DNA from: Prorocentrum cordatum
Lineage: Eukaryota > Sar > Dinophyceae > Prorocentrales > Prorocentraceae
Direction of reading: 5' to 3'
NCBI GenBank assembly: GCA_963575745.1
Contig: CAUYUJ010016364.1
Location: forward strand, 16,001-80,000
Length of the DNA stretch: 64,000 bases
In this document: one piece after another, positions 1 to 10,041 of the stretch
Numbering within the stretch: the stretch's first letter is position 1
Layout of the letters: every line of letters begins with the position of its first letter
Notes under the pieces: generated by a model
What the model was told of the DNA's origin: nothing
Databases searched by the model: none
The model's input: the letters and a program-made list of their open reading frames with translations, nothing else
Made by a program: the position numbers and the translations under genes

Positions 1-460
1 GGGTTTCTCCTCCGAAGGGCTTAGGCGACCCGTGCTCCTCCTATCTCCTCCTCTCTCCTCCTCCTATCTCCTCCTCCTCCTCCTCCTCCTCTTCCTGCTC
101 CTCCTATCTCCTCCTCCTCCTCCGTCTCACTCCTCCTCCTCCTCCTCCTCCCTCCTCTCTCCTCCTCCTCCTCCTCCTCCTCCTCCTCCTCCTCCTCCTC
201 TCATATCTCCTCCTCCTCCTCCTCTCCTCCTCCTATCTCCTATCTCCTATCCTCCTCCTCCTCCTCCTCTCCTCCTCCTCCTCCTCCTCTCCTCCTCCTC
301 CTCTCCTCCTGCTCCTCCCTCCTCCTCCCTCCTCCTCCTTCCTCCTCCTCCTCCTCATCTTCTCCCCCCTCCTCCTCCTCCTCCCTCTCCTCCTACTCCC
401 CTCCCCCTCCCCCATCCCCCTCCTCCTACTCCTCCTCCCCCTCCTCGCCCTCCCCTCCTA
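1..460 (+). repeat. (CTC)n pyrimidine tract
   Basis: Almost pure C/T on the + strand, built of CTC units with interruptions (CTATCTC, CCC runs, occasional G or A). The apparent Ser/Leu/Pro ORFs and the Arg/Glu/Gly ORFs opposite are products of the repeat and are not annotated. It probably runs beyond the left edge. Confidence 0.95.
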
Positions 461-894
461 GGCTCGCCTGCGGCCCCCCCAAACTTCCTTGTCACTCGAA
501 GGGTGGTCCTTCAGTTCTTTGGAGGCGGAAAGGGCCGGGGGGTTCTCGGGTTTCTTCTCGGTTTTTACCTCCTGTGCTCTTGGGAAGCCACGGCGCGACG
601 AGGAGGCCGACATGCAGATCAGCGGCACCACAACGGGTATTCACTAACGGGTACTTCGGGGATTTGCCGAAAGTTGCCACTTTAGGGCCTCTTTCGGGCA
701 TTACAGCGTTGCCCACATCGGGGAGGGTTGGGTTCGCCGGGTCACTGGCCAAAGCGCCCGTTGGTGGAGTCCCCTTCAGGGGCGCTGAACAGAGGGCTGA
801 ACGTGGTCGGCCTGTGCGGGCACTGGCGCGAGAGTTGCCGCGTCAGGTCGCGCGCGAGCTCCGAAGATTCTCGGCTCGGCTAGCCGCGCTGCTC
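461..894. other. intergenic, nothing recognised
   Basis: Mixed-composition sequence between the first CTC tract and a family E element. I see no protein similarity, RNA gene or clear repeat here. Confidence 0.5.
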
Positions 895-1018
895 GGCATC
901 GCTCGCACGTCTGCATTTTTCCTTCGGCGAGGGCCATCGAGGAGCATCCTTGACCATCTGGCGAAGAACCACGCACGACACCAAAAAAAACACAGGGAAT
1001 GGACGTCCGAGCGATGGC
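895..1018 (+). mobile_element. family E MITE-like element
   Basis: Family E is defined by ends reading GGCATCGCTCGGACGT on the left and ACGTCCGAGCGATGGCC on the right (inverted), enclosing about 95 bp with a shared core (CTTCGGCGAGGACCATCGAG, then CGCACGAAACCGAAAAAAA). This copy has one change in the left end (CGCTCGCACGT). It encodes nothing. Six copies occur in the window and I could not fix a target duplication. Confidence 0.8.
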
Positions 1019-1191
1019 GAGGCTGGCGGCTTGCGCGAGCCACCGCGCAAGGCCGCCGCGCCCTCCCGCCGCTCTGGCCCGTTGTGCCTCGTGGCCTCGC
1101 GTGCCGTGCCCGGTGCCGCGCCCTCGCCGCTCCCGCCTCGCCCAGCGGTCTGGGCCCCACCCACCTCGGCTCAAGCCGGCTTGGCCCAAGC

Positions 1192-1530
1192 CACCTCCTC
1201 CTTGTCCTCCTCCCCCTCCTCCTCCTCCTCCTCCTCCTCCTCCTCCTCCTCTCCTCCCTCCTCCTCCTCCTCCTCCTCCTCCTCCTCCTCCCTCCCTCCT
1301 CCTTGTCCTCCTCCCTCCTCCTCCTCCTCCTCCTCCCCTCCTCCTCCTCCTCCCCCTCCTCTCCTCCTCCCCCCCCCCTCCTCCTCCTCCTCCTCCTCTC
1401 CTCCTCCTCCCTCCTCCTCTCCTCCTCCTCCTCCTCCTCTCCTCCTCCTCCTCCTCCTCCTCCTCCTCCTCCTCCTCCCCCTCCTCCTCCTCCTCCTCCT
1501 CCTCCTCCTCCTCCTCCTCCTCCTCCTCCG
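1192..1530 (+). repeat. (CTC)n pyrimidine tract
   Basis: Long CTC-unit tract on the + strand, interrupted by TTGTCCTCC and poly-C. It ends about 140 bp upstream of the mitochondrial-carrier pseudogene, which lies on the same strand. Confidence 0.95.
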
Positions 1531-1670
1531 GCGCGCCCTCACCATGAGTGAGCAGGCGAGGAAGAGTCGACGAGAATTCTCAGCCAATGTCTTGGCGAGC
1601 TGCGGAACGGGCGTTGTGTGAACATGTGTGTGACAGGCCCGATAAAAAACGCTGAAGATCCGATGGTCAG

Positions 1671-2738
1671 TTGCGCACTCTGCGCAAGGGGGCAGTTCGC
1701 CATCAACGCCTCGAGCTGTTTTTTCGCACGGTGCTACTTGAAGATGGATTGTGGAATGTTTTTTTGGCGGCCTGGTCTAGCACCAGAGTTGACAGCCAGT
1801 GTTGCTTATATTGGTTTACGCTGTGGTGCATACCCGGTTGTGCGAGACTCCCTTGAGGCGGCAAAGGCATCTTGGGTTGGAGCATCTGCTGAATCAGCTA
1901 CGAAGGTTCGGCCCACTGGCATGTTTGCAGCAGGGTGAATGGGTTCCATGGTGGTCTATTGCTTACTCCAGATTTCGTAATAAAAGGGAGGGGGTCTGGG
2001 CCCTCCAAGACAAGCCATTTCAGACCTCCCCCGTGGGAGAACCCTCCAAAACATCGTCCCCAGACCCCCCAGGCCCTCCAAGATAGCCTGGAAGAGACCC
2101 CCCCCCGAAATGAGACCCCCTCCCTTTATTACGAAATCTGGAGTAGCATCCCCAGGCCTGATGATTATGACTCAGATGCAGGCGGAGGCAGGTCGACTGG
2201 GCCTGGACGGCTTCTATGCATGAAGAGCCAAAGTTGGTCTGGCTCCCTCGTTTCAGGGGATGGTTCAGGCCCTGCGCCACATTGACATTGCCTCTGCAGG
2301 TGCTGCTAACGCAGGAGTGTTCTCGGGAGGTGTGCGTGCCTTTTGGCGTGGTTCGAGTGTGGGTACACTACGCGGTGGCGTGATGAATGGATCCCAAGTG
2401 ATGAGCTACGATGCAATGCTGACACATATCAAAGCACAACCTTTTACCTGATGGGCCTGCAGTGCACCTGTCAGCATCTGTGATAGCATCGATGTGCTGC
2501 ACAACGTGTTCCATGCCGTTGGATGTTACGCTGGCTTTCTATCAGATCGCAGTCAACTTGGATGGCCACCGTAAGGAGCGTTATGGATCATAAGGGCCTC
2601 TCGCATGCGCAAGAGCGATGCTTCAGAAGTCTCGTCCTTGCATCTTCATCCGCGGCTGGGTGCCCAGCTTTGCAAAGATGCTCCCAAGTTGCGTGTTTTC
2701 TATGTGGTTGTATGAGCAATTCCGCCGGCTAGCTGGCA
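1671..2738 (+). pseudogene. mitochondrial carrier family processed pseudogene
   Basis: Fragments in several frames line up in order with the three-repeat mitochondrial carrier fold. The first repeat reads LLEDGLWNVF, then WRPGLAPELTASVAYIGLRC and GAYPVVRDSL. The second reads LMIMTQMQAEAGRLGLDG, then GGVRAFWRGSSVGT and GSQVMSYDAMLTHIK. The third reads SASVIASMCCTTCSMPLDV, then IRGWVPSFAKMLPSCVF and LYEQFRRLAG. The PxD signature, the WRG motif and the YEQ tail are family hallmarks; dicarboxylate/oxoglutarate carriers of the inner mitochondrial membrane are the nearest type. It is broken by frameshifts, a TGA after GFYA, a TAA at 2591-2593, and a family C MITE at 1964-2145. The absence of introns across all three repeats suggests origin from a cDNA. 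The N-terminus is uncertain and no spliced leader remains. Confidence 0.75.
1964..2145 (+). mobile_element. family C MITE (TA-flanked), inserted in carrier pseudogene
   Basis: Family C has near-perfect terminal inverted repeats of about 30 bp beginning CTCCAGATTTCGTAATAAA and running into GGGAGGGGGTCT. Each well-kept end is bordered by TA, which fits a TA target duplication of the Tc1/mariner kind. Here it sits between the first and second carrier repeats, so it is younger than the pseudogene. Confidence 0.85.
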
Positions 2739-3085
2739 TTGGTTATCTTGGCTAGCTCTATGGGAATACAGAGCCCCGTCTTGTTAAAGAAATTGTTGCC
2801 GAGACTTGTGATGGACCATGAGATCCGATGTTGCGAAACAAATGCAGCATCGCGGAAAGTCACGACCGCAGCCCTAGACCCATTCCTTGTGCAGCTCTTT
2901 TTGAGTCCGGATCGATCTGTGATAGTCTTGGGGCCTGGAATGTTTGCGAGGTTGCCAGGGCTGACAAATCGCAAAGCCAAGATCTCAGGGGAGATCGCTG
3001 CCCCTGATGTTTGGGAACTCCATTAAGTTTATGTTCATATTCTCGGCTCTCCCACTGATCACGCGATTGGCTTCCTATTTACAGT
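2739..3085. other. 3' flank of carrier pseudogene
   Basis: Probably former 3' untranslated sequence of the carrier transcript plus unknown DNA. A short stretch (CCGGATCGATCTGTGA) recurs near 5075. No poly-A tract and no gene seen. Confidence 0.35.
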
Positions 3086-3245
3086 GCCGTTTTTAATACA
3101 TGCTCCGCGTGCGGACCATGTATTAAACATGCAGGGATGTTGTGTTGAAAACAACGGTGAGCTCATGCATAAATTTATGCATACATTCATCATGCATTAA
3201 ACTTCTTATGAGTTTAAACATCCTATGCATTAAACACTGCAATGT
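3086..3245 (+). repeat. family K AT-rich dispersed repeat
   Basis: Contains CATGTATTAAACATGCAGGG, GAGCTCATGCATA, ACATTCATCATGCATTAAAC and CCTATGCATTAAA. Related copies lie at 14268-14385 and 14548-14645, with a weaker one near 16805-16925. It is rich in self-complementary ATGCAT motifs. Function unknown. Confidence 0.7.
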
Positions 3246-3605
3246 ATGTGGATATATCTATGTGTATGTGGGCCCCGCTGGATCGCGATGCCGCAAGACG
3301 CAGGGGCGGCTCGCCGCAGCGCCCGCCCGCAGGACTGCTCGAACTGCGGCGGCGAGGAGGGCGAGGCGCGTTTCTGCGCGGGGGGGGGTTCCCGCCGTCT
3401 CGCCTGGCATCGTTGGAGTGCCACCCGTGTTCTGTTGATCCCTGCTTTGAAAGGGGTTCAGGGGCATGGTGTGCGCGGTATGGTGCAACAAAGAGGTTGC
3501 ATTTGAGACGCGTCTTTTTCCTCATCTGTGGTGTCATTTTGCTGTGGGAAACGAAGACACAACGAATCTCGTTCGCTGGGAGTAGAAAAACAAGTCGTCT
3601 CGCCT

Positions 3606-3733
3606 GGCATCGCTCGGACGTGCGCATTTTTGTTCTCGGCGAGGGCCATCCAGGACCATCCTGGACCATCGAGCAAACAAACAAACACGCACGAGACCGA
3701 AAACTGCACGGAATGGACGTCCGAGCGACGGCG
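3606..3733 (+). mobile_element. family E MITE-like element
   Basis: Left end GGCATCGCTCGGACGT and right end ACGTCCGAGCGACGGC. The core has diverged (GAGCAAACAAACAAACACG) relative to the copy at 895. Confidence 0.8.
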
Positions 3734-3767
3734 AGCTCGTGATGCTAGAATCCGACCCCGCGGGGTC

Positions 3768-3890
3768 TGCTTCGGTCCGATTCGAAAACTGGGTCGCTTC
3801 GCTCCGATCAATCCGATCCGATCGATGCGATCCGATCGATCCGACCGAGTCGATCCCATCCGACCCGATCCGATTCGCTGCCGAGCTTCC
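3768..3890. repeat. GATCCGATC short-period repeat
   Basis: Dense degenerate repetition of CGATCC/GATCCGATCGAT units, giving high potential for local self-pairing. No coding signal. Confidence 0.6.
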
Positions 3891-3961
3891 AACGGTCAGG
3901 TTCGGCCCGACGCTAACATGCCCAGGGTCTTGTCGCTGCGTGATTCCAGGCCTCCTGGACT

Positions 3962-4114
3962 GGGTCGCAGGATCGCGCCGCACGGCCGATGCATCGGCGA
4001 TGCGGGTTTATTTGGAGCCTGGTGTTCTCCATGCCGACGTCGCCGATGCATCGCCCACGTTGCCGATGCATGGGCGATGCGGCCCGATCCTCCGACCCCG
4101 TCTACTCGGACCTC
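3962..4114 (+). mobile_element. family F foldback element
   Basis: Family F has inverted ends built on GGTCGGAGGATCGCGCCGCA and repeated copies of the palindrome CGATGCATCG near each end and in the middle, around a conserved TGGAGCCnnnTTCTCCAnGCCGACGTCGCC centre. This copy begins GTCGCAGGATCGCGCCGCA and ends CGGCCCGATCCTCCGACCCC. Confidence 0.75.
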
Positions 4115-5924
4115 GCTTGGGAGGACTAGTGGTATCCGACCCCGATCCAAGCCTCTGGGTCGGTTTGGGAGGTCGCCCTGGCGACTCTGGCGGCAATCAA
4201 TCGGGGCAAGGCCTTTGTCGAGGAGTGTTTTGCCCGTTTCCACACACACACACACCCGCTCTACGATATTGATGCGACTCATAATTAGCTGTGTAGCGAC
4301 ACAGAGCTGGCAAAGTATATCCAACATGGGCAGTCATGTTCTTCTGGTTTGGGGTCGATTGTCACGCAACCATATTGGTAGCTCGCGCCGCAACAAGAAA
4401 CAACATGAAGGGGGGGACTGGCAGTTTGCGGCTTCTGGGAGCCCTTACCAGGCCCTGCTCAGCCTCCGCGGCCCCCTCCCATGTATCGCCCCCCCATGAA
4501 TTCGCGCCCAACGCCCGCGCCTGCCATGGTGCACACGCACCGGTCCGGGCATGGCCCGCCCTGCCCCCTGGCCAAGGGCAGGAAGGCGCATGCGCCGATG
4601 CGGGCCTCAAGAGGGGCCTGCCCACAAGTAGTGTGTGTGTGTGTGTTTGTGTGCGTGTGTGCACAGCTCTCTTCAACTTTACTCTCAGAGAAGCTTCTTC
4701 CTTAGTGGATGTCCTCTCGAAGAAGTTTCTGTTCCTCTGGTCGGAGGCAACGATATAGGGGGGTTGGACACAGGGGGGGGGGCATCGCCCCCTGATCGCC
4801 CATTGGTCACCGAGAGGGGGCCGATAGCCCCAACCTGCCCATGAAGAAGCTGCGGATGCACTAACGGGGGCCCATCGCCGATCTATCGACGATGTGTCGC
4901 CGATTTCAGGTCGATGCGCCCCTGTGCCAGTCCCCCCCCTTCGTTGCCCCTCATCTTGCAGCTAGCCTCTGCCCACAGTCGGTGTAGATATCCGTTCTTC
5001 CCCTGAGGTCCGCGGTTGCAAAAAAAATGCAACCTCGCAAAAAATCGCGACCGTATCTTACTGCGCCATTTATCGAGCCGGATCGATCTGTGAGGGACCT
5101 CTGGCCTGAATCTGCGCGAGAAAGCCCGGCTCGATCGAGCAGTGGCGAAGCGTCTTGGCTCGCCTAACAGTCCACCAAATAATGTTCTAATAACCTTTCG
5201 TGGTCTGCACGATCTGTTCTCAGAACGTTTCTGGCTGGGGCTGCCTTGTTTTACCCCTCGGGCTTATGATCTCCGAAGCTTGCTTGTGTTCCTCGAACAT
5301 TGTTTGGATCTAAGAACACGTTTTGGTGGGCCTGTAGAAATGCCAGGACGGTCGGTCCCTGCTCAGCTCGAGCAAGATCGACTAGACGTAAGTGACCTTT
5401 CGCCGGAGTGACCTTCAGTGCGGGCACGGATGGGCACCCAGACGGCTGAAAACGAAGCAGTCGCAGCGTCTTGCGCACCCAGGTTTGGCCCCCCCGCGGC
5501 CCCCAAAACGTCGCGCACCAAAGGTCACCCTTACCCAGGGTCACTCTTGCGTACACGGTAGGTTCGCGTCGTGTCGACCGGCGGCGACCCCGCCGCCGAC
5601 GTTCAACGTTGAACGCCGACGGCAGCCCAGAATCGGTCGATGTTGAACGATCGGACGTTGCGGAGACGGCCGATCGTTCAAGGTTGAACGATCCAGCGCG
5701 GTGTCAGGAACCAACGCCAGGGTCGATACGGCACGAACCTGCAGTAGCCGACAACAGCTGAGACGCCAGGATCTCCTGGGCCTCCCGGAGAGGCCGCCCC
5801 GCGGCCCCGGGCGGAGGGCGCCCGCGCCTCGAGGCTCCCCCTTGCCGCCAGGGGCGCGCGCTCGCCCACGGGGCGCGCGCGCTCCCGGTCACGGCCGCGG
5901 CCACGCCCGCTGGTGGACCACACA
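4115..5924. other. intergenic, short microsatellites, no gene recognised
   Basis: Contains a (CA)7 at about 4242-4256, a (GT)n at about 4630-4664, and a family F-like GATC-rich scrap near 4865-4920. A family L palindrome (GATCGTTCAAGGTTGAACGA) lies at 5681-5700, with GC-rich sequence at 5770-5920. Apparent ORFs have no recognisable similarity. Confidence 0.5.
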
Positions 5925-6225
5925 GTGTCCAGAGCTTTATAACGTCGATGGGGTTATTAAGTCTCCTAAGGTGGGGGAACGTATTCATATAGCGGGGGCT
6001 TGGGCGCACCAATCTCACACCCTTGATGTGCATACGTCCCTGGGTACCTGGTTCTGCACTAAGTGTGGGGCCATTGCTGAGAAGCTGAATAAACTTCTTA
6101 GCAAGCCATGTTCTGGTAGGATCAATAATAATCGGCAGGAATACCTCGATCGGATTGCGGCCCACAGGAAGCCGAAAGTCCTCAGCCAGGCCGAGCAGAA
6201 GGCCAGGCGGTCGAGTGCTATGTAA
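5925..6225 (+). pseudogene. retroelement-type zinc-domain C-terminal fragment
   Basis: An open frame ends with about 95 residues of ordinary protein composition, including HTLDVHTSLGTWFCTKCGA, a downstream Cys in LLSKPCSG, and a Lys/Arg-rich tail ending at a TAA stop at 6223-6225. A CxxCG followed by KPC-G and a basic tail is a pattern I associate with C-terminal zinc-binding domains in dinoflagellate retroelement ORFs. That assignment is from memory and is an inference. Upstream the frame is GC-rich and not convincing, so this is probably a 5'-truncated copy. About 40 bp after the stop the sequence enters CACTC pentamers and then a CTC tract. Confidence 0.45.
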
Positions 6226-6265
6226 TCCGATGCTCATATCACTAACTTGCATTGCGCAACGGGCT

Positions 6266-6337
6266 CCACTCCACTCCACTCCACTCCACTCCACTCCACT
6301 CCACTCCACTCCACTCCACTCCACTCCACTCCACTCC
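6266..6337 (+). repeat. (CCACT)n pentanucleotide repeat
   Basis: About fourteen near-perfect CCACT/CACTC units, directly abutting a CTC tract on the right. Confidence 0.95.
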
Positions 6338-6672
6338 TTTCCTCCTCCTCCTCCTCCTTCTCCTATCTCTCCTCCTCCTCCTCCTCCTCCTCCTCCTCCT
6401 CCTCCCTCCCTCCCTCCTCCTCCTCCTCCCTCCCTCCCTCCCTCCCCCTCCCTCCCTCCCTCCTCCCTCCCTCCCTCCTCCCTCCCTCCTCCTCCTCCTC
6501 CTCCTCCTCCTCCCCCTCCTCCTCCTCCTCCTCCTCCTCCTCCTCCTCTCCTCCTCCTCCTCCTCCTCCTCCTCCTCCTCCTCCTCCTCCTCCTCCTCCT
6601 CCTCCTCCTCCTCCTCCTCCTCCTCCTCCTCTCTCTCCTTTTCCTCCTCCTCCTCCTCCTCCTTCTCCTCTT
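6338..6672 (+). repeat. (CTC)n pyrimidine tract
   Basis: CTC units with CCCT interruptions on the + strand. The long minus-strand ORF across this region is a Gly/Arg repeat translation. Confidence 0.95.
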
Positions 6673-7168
6673 CGCCCGCCCCGTTCCAGCCCTGCGTCTT
6701 TCAGGAGGAGACCCTCTCCACCTCCACCCTCTCCACGCTCCCCGGGTGGGGCCCGCGTACGGCCAGCGCTCGGGGGCGGCCAAGAGGGGGGTGATGACTG
6801 GGGGGGCGATGGACATTCTGGCGTGTGCCAGGATGTTTCCTCGGATCTCAGGGCGCCTCTTCTTTTTCTTCACTGCGTCCCTGGCCCCCCCCCCTTGGCC
6901 GCGCCCCCCACTCTCGGGCGCCCCCCCCCTTGGCCGCCCCCGAAGCGCGCCTAGCGCATGGACTCTGTAGGCCTCGTTGTCGCGTGGTTGTCCCTGGTGG
7001 AGCCCGTGCAGAATTATAATGTCGGTGTCTCCCATGGCTGTCCCGTGGCCGTCGCGTGGTTGCCCCACGGTTGTCACGTCGGTGGCCCGTCGTTGTCCCC
7101 TGTTTGTCCCATGGGTGTCCCTCGGTTGTCCCGCGGTTGTCCCTTGGGTGCCCAGATGGGGGCGGAGT
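6673..7168. repeat. intergenic with GGTTGTCCC minisatellite
   Basis: From about 6975 to 7155 the sequence is a degenerate ~10-bp minisatellite of the form GGTTGTCCCNTG. The rest is GC-rich with no recognised gene. Confidence 0.6.
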
Positions 7169-7372
7169 AGATGGGGTCGGAGGATCTCGCCGCATCGCCC
7201 ATGCATCGGCGATGCGCCGGCGATACGGCTCGATGTGGAGCCCAATTTTCTCCACGCCGGCGTCGCCGATGCACCGCCGACGTCGCCAGTGCATGGCCGA
7301 TGCATCGGCGATGCATCGGTGATGCATCGCCGACGCATCGGCAATGCGGCGCGACCCTCCGACCCCATCAAC
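7169..7372 (+). mobile_element. family F foldback element
   Basis: Left end AGATGGGGTCGGAGGATC and right end GACCCTCCGACCCCATC. The interior carries at least five CGATGCATCG-type palindromes. Confidence 0.8.
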
Positions 7373-7492
7373 TCCGACCCGTCTGATTGGGCGGCCTCTA
7401 CAGGCAACGCGACTAGCAAGGGCGCGCACCCTCATCTAGGGTGCCCTTTGTGTCCTTGCCTCTGCGGCCCGTCCCTTCGCCGCTTATCACCT

Positions 7493-7620
7493 GGCATCGC
7501 TCGGACGTGTGCATTTCTCCTTCGGCGAGGACCATCGAGGAGCATCCTTGATCATTTGGCGAAAAAGCCACGCACGGAACCGAAAAAAAAGCACAGGGAA
7601 TGGACGTCCGAGCGATGGCC
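7493..7620 (+). mobile_element. family E MITE-like element
   Basis: Well-preserved copy: left GGCATCGCTCGGACGTGTGC, right GACGTCCGAGCGATGGCC. Confidence 0.85.
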
Positions 7621-7726
7621 AGTGTGATTCACTGGCCTCTCCCCGGGTCGAGGGCGTCGTTGCGTCCGTGGGTCTTTGGTCGCCCGCCGCCGCCCAGACA
7701 TCTTGTAACTTTCGCATCCCAGGGTC

Positions 7727-7884
7727 AGGAGGAGAACAAAGACACAGACACACTTCAGCTCCACTCCCAGGACAATATGGGAAAATCTGGGAAGTGGTGG
7801 GGAAGACAGGCACCCAGAAAATATGGGGAATGATTTTATGTGTGTGCATTTTTTTTTATGTGTGTGTGTGTCCCAGGGCCCCTT
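7727..7884 (+). mobile_element. family D element
   Basis: Family D is about 160 bp and starts AGGAGGGAAAAAAACACACA. The middle holds two copies of CCAGAAAATATGGGAAAATA, and it ends TATTTGTGTGTCCCAGGGCC then CCTT. The CACACAGACACAA start and the TTTGTGTGTATTTATTTGTG end are complementary, so it can fold back. Flanks CCCAGGGTC and CAAAGGGTC may be a decayed 9-bp duplication. Confidence 0.8.
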
Positions 7885-8639
7885 CAAAGGGTCTTGCGCC
7901 CTTGCGTGCACATGTTGCTCGCATCAAACTGGCAGGGTCTTGGACCCAGCCAGCTTCAGCCACGCGCAGATCAGGAGCGAAAGAAGGACGGACGAGTACA
8001 CGAAGCCGTGTTGGTTTTGAAAGTGCACATTGCGCGAGCGTTCGTAAAGCGAGGTTGGCCTCGCGGACTGGGGGCCGTCTCCATGTACGTGGCTGGGCGC
8101 GTACGTCCTCCGTGGTCTCCCTAGCAGAGGGGGGTGGGGGGCAGAGGGGAGGGCTGCTCAGAAGCACCCTCGCTTCTTAGAAGGCGCGGGCCTTGCCTGT
8201 AGATGCAGCAGGGCCGGCGCCTTCTAAGAAGCAGCCTTCTTTTGAGAAGCCTCCCCCCCCCCTCCCGGTGCGCGCCGCCAGCATCTGGCGACTCGGACAG
8301 CACCACGCCGAAGGTCAGGTCATAACCCTTTCAACGCCCAGGGGCTGCTCTCGCACCCGGGAGCCGTCACGCGACGAAACGACCACTCGGGATGCGACGA
8401 CCGTGGGTGAAAGGGGGGAGACGAGCCCCGTCCCTGGAAGTCTCTGGAAGCTCCCTGAGGTCCCCCCGTGCCTTGGGGGGCCACCAATAACGGCCAGAGC
8501 CTCCCCGAGCAGCGACGACGACGAGGATCCACGACCTCCAAAACAGTGACAACGACAGCCTCCCAAACGTCCCCCACAGCTATCACCGCGACGGCCATCA
8601 GCTCCGACGCCGCAGAAGGAGTGGGGCATCGCAGAACAT
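7885..8639. other. intergenic, inverted CTTCTNAGAAG motifs
   Basis: 8173-8260 holds opposed copies of GCTTCTTAGAAGGCGC and GGCGCCTTCTAAGAAGC, related to motifs at 37540-37690 and 40650-40870. No gene recognised. Confidence 0.4.
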
Positions 8640-8695
8640 CACCCTCCTCCTCCTCCTCCTCCTCCTCCTCCTCCTCCTCCTCCTCCTCCTCCTAC
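8640..8695 (+). repeat. (TCC)n microsatellite
   Basis: Uninterrupted TCC run. Confidence 0.95.
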
Positions 8696-9061
8696 CTCTC
8701 CAGTGCGTTGTTCGATCTGTGGTGGTCCCTGGGGCCCGAAGCCGAGCGTGAACTCCGCAAGGGGAGCAAGCACAACGCCCGGGGTCACGGGGCCGTCGGC
8801 GGCGGCGCCGGCGGAGAGGCCGGCGGCGGCGAAGCGAAGGGTGGAGGTTCCACTAAACCCAGTTCTGCCAACGCCCGTTTATGTCATCGCGCGCGAGACC
8901 TTTTTTTTCTGTTGTGCGCCGCCCAGGTGTCCTTCGGCCAGCCGCAGCCCTACGCCGTGCCCCGCCGCCTGGGCGCCCAGAGGCCAAGCGCGGCCACGGG
9001 CGCGCCAGTCGGGCAAGGCCTCGGGGCCGCCTCCGTCGTCGCCGCCGCCGCCGTCGCTAGT
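8696..9061. other. intergenic, GC-rich
   Basis: Alanine/Gly-type GC-rich sequence. 8848-8876 (CCACTAAACCCAGTTCTGCC then AACGCCCG) is repeated at 53517-53545. No gene recognised. Confidence 0.4.
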
Positions 9062-9247
9062 CCCAGACACCCTCGGGTCGTGAAAAAATCACGACGGAGG
9101 CTTTTTCTTAATTTTCAGCCTCCGGGGGCCCTCACTTGGCCTCGGGAGCGTCAAAAAACGACTCAGGATGCAAAGCCGGTCATGGGGAAAGGGTCGGGAC
9201 CTCTGGGGGTCGACGTGATGAAAAAAACATTACGTCGGGGGTCTGGG
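9062..9247 (+). mobile_element. family A MITE, complete
   Basis: Family A is the commonest element here, about 185 bp. Ends are CCCAGACCCCC and its complement. Just inside each end lies a self-complementary hairpin, GTCATGAAAAAATCATGAC. The core reads GGCCTCCGGGGGCCCTCACC, GGGCCTCGGGACCGTCAAAA and CCGGTCCTGGGGAATGGGTC. A second subfamily has ends CCCAGAGATCC. This copy is full length. Confidence 0.9.
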
Positions 9248-9249
9248 TT

Positions 9250-9611
9250 CCCAGACGCCCTCGGGTCAGAACAGATTCCTGACGGATCGGAGGTGGATAG
9301 ACCTCCTACCCTGACACGTCGATTAAGGAATCGGCCGTTGTCGGTTCGCGAGAGGGCGTCGCGGCCGTCATTTTTGCGGGTCCAGGTCCGTCGGTTTCGG
9401 TCCCAGGCCGTTTTCACTAAGGGGAGGTTTACTAAAGGGAGGTTTGTCCACCGCCGAACGGAAGGTTTTTCGTTATTCTCGTCCTCCAGGGGCCCTCACC
9501 GGGCCTCGGGACCGTCAGAAAACGATGCAGGATGAGAAACCGGTCCTGGGGAATGGCTCAAGAACTCTGGGGGTCGACCTTATGAACAAATCTTGACGTT
9601 GGGGGCCTGGG
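9250..9611 (+). mobile_element. family A MITE interrupted by family H
   Basis: Left part 9250-9286 and right part 9458-9611 are one family A element split by a nested 171-bp element. It lies 2 bp after the previous copy. Confidence 0.85.
9287..9457 (+). mobile_element. family H MITE with 5-bp target duplication
   Basis: Ends TCGGAGGTGGATAGACCTCC and (inverted) TCGGCGGTGGACAAACCTCC. ACGGA occurs at 9282-9286 and again at 9458-9462. The undisturbed family A sequence has a single ACGGA there, so the target duplication is read directly. Confidence 0.9.
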
Positions 9612-9734
9612 TTCTGCAGTAGGTTCATGCGGCGTTGGCGCGCTGGCGACGCCAGCGAAGGCGTTCAAGATTAAAGTCTGGTCTGGGACGCGGGAGTACC
9701 GAGGGACACGGTAACGCTTTTCTGTGCCCGGCGG

Positions 9735-9850
9735 GATTGAATCGTGGGCGATCGGGGCCGCGATCGTTTCAAGGTGGAACGATCGACGCGATATCAAAAT
9801 CTTGTGCGCGCGCCGACACCGCACGAACCTACCGTAGGCCGCCGAAGTGG
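9735..9850 (+). repeat. family L dispersed repeat
   Basis: Shares GATCGTTTCAAGGTGGAACG then ATCGACGCGATATCA, and CCGCACGAACCTACCGTAG, with 5681-5760 and in part with 52430-52475. The palindrome GATCGTTCAA-GGTTGAACGATC is the core. Confidence 0.6.
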
Positions 9851-9857
9851 GATCGAA

Positions 9858-10041
9858 GTAGATGGGGTCGGAGGATCGCGCCGCATCGCCGATGCATCGG
9901 CGGTGCCGCTCGATGTGGTGGATGCCGATGTTCTCCGTGCTGACGTCGCCGATACATTGCCGAAGTCGCCGCTGCATCGGCGGTGCACAGCCGGTGCACT
10001 GGTGACGCATCGACGGTTCGGCGCGATCCTCCGACTCCATC
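9858..10041 (+). mobile_element. family F foldback element
   Basis: Left AGATGGGGTCGGAGGATCGC, right GCGATCCTCCGACTCCATCT, with internal CGATGCATCG-type palindromes. Confidence 0.8.

Noticed and set aside
32-1621. Long Ser/Leu/Pro ORFs and their Arg/Glu/Gly opposites (similar ones at 6155-7419, 29485-30903, 63334-63982)
   Set aside because: They are translations of CTC/GGA microsatellites; trinucleotide repeats keep all frames open without coding.
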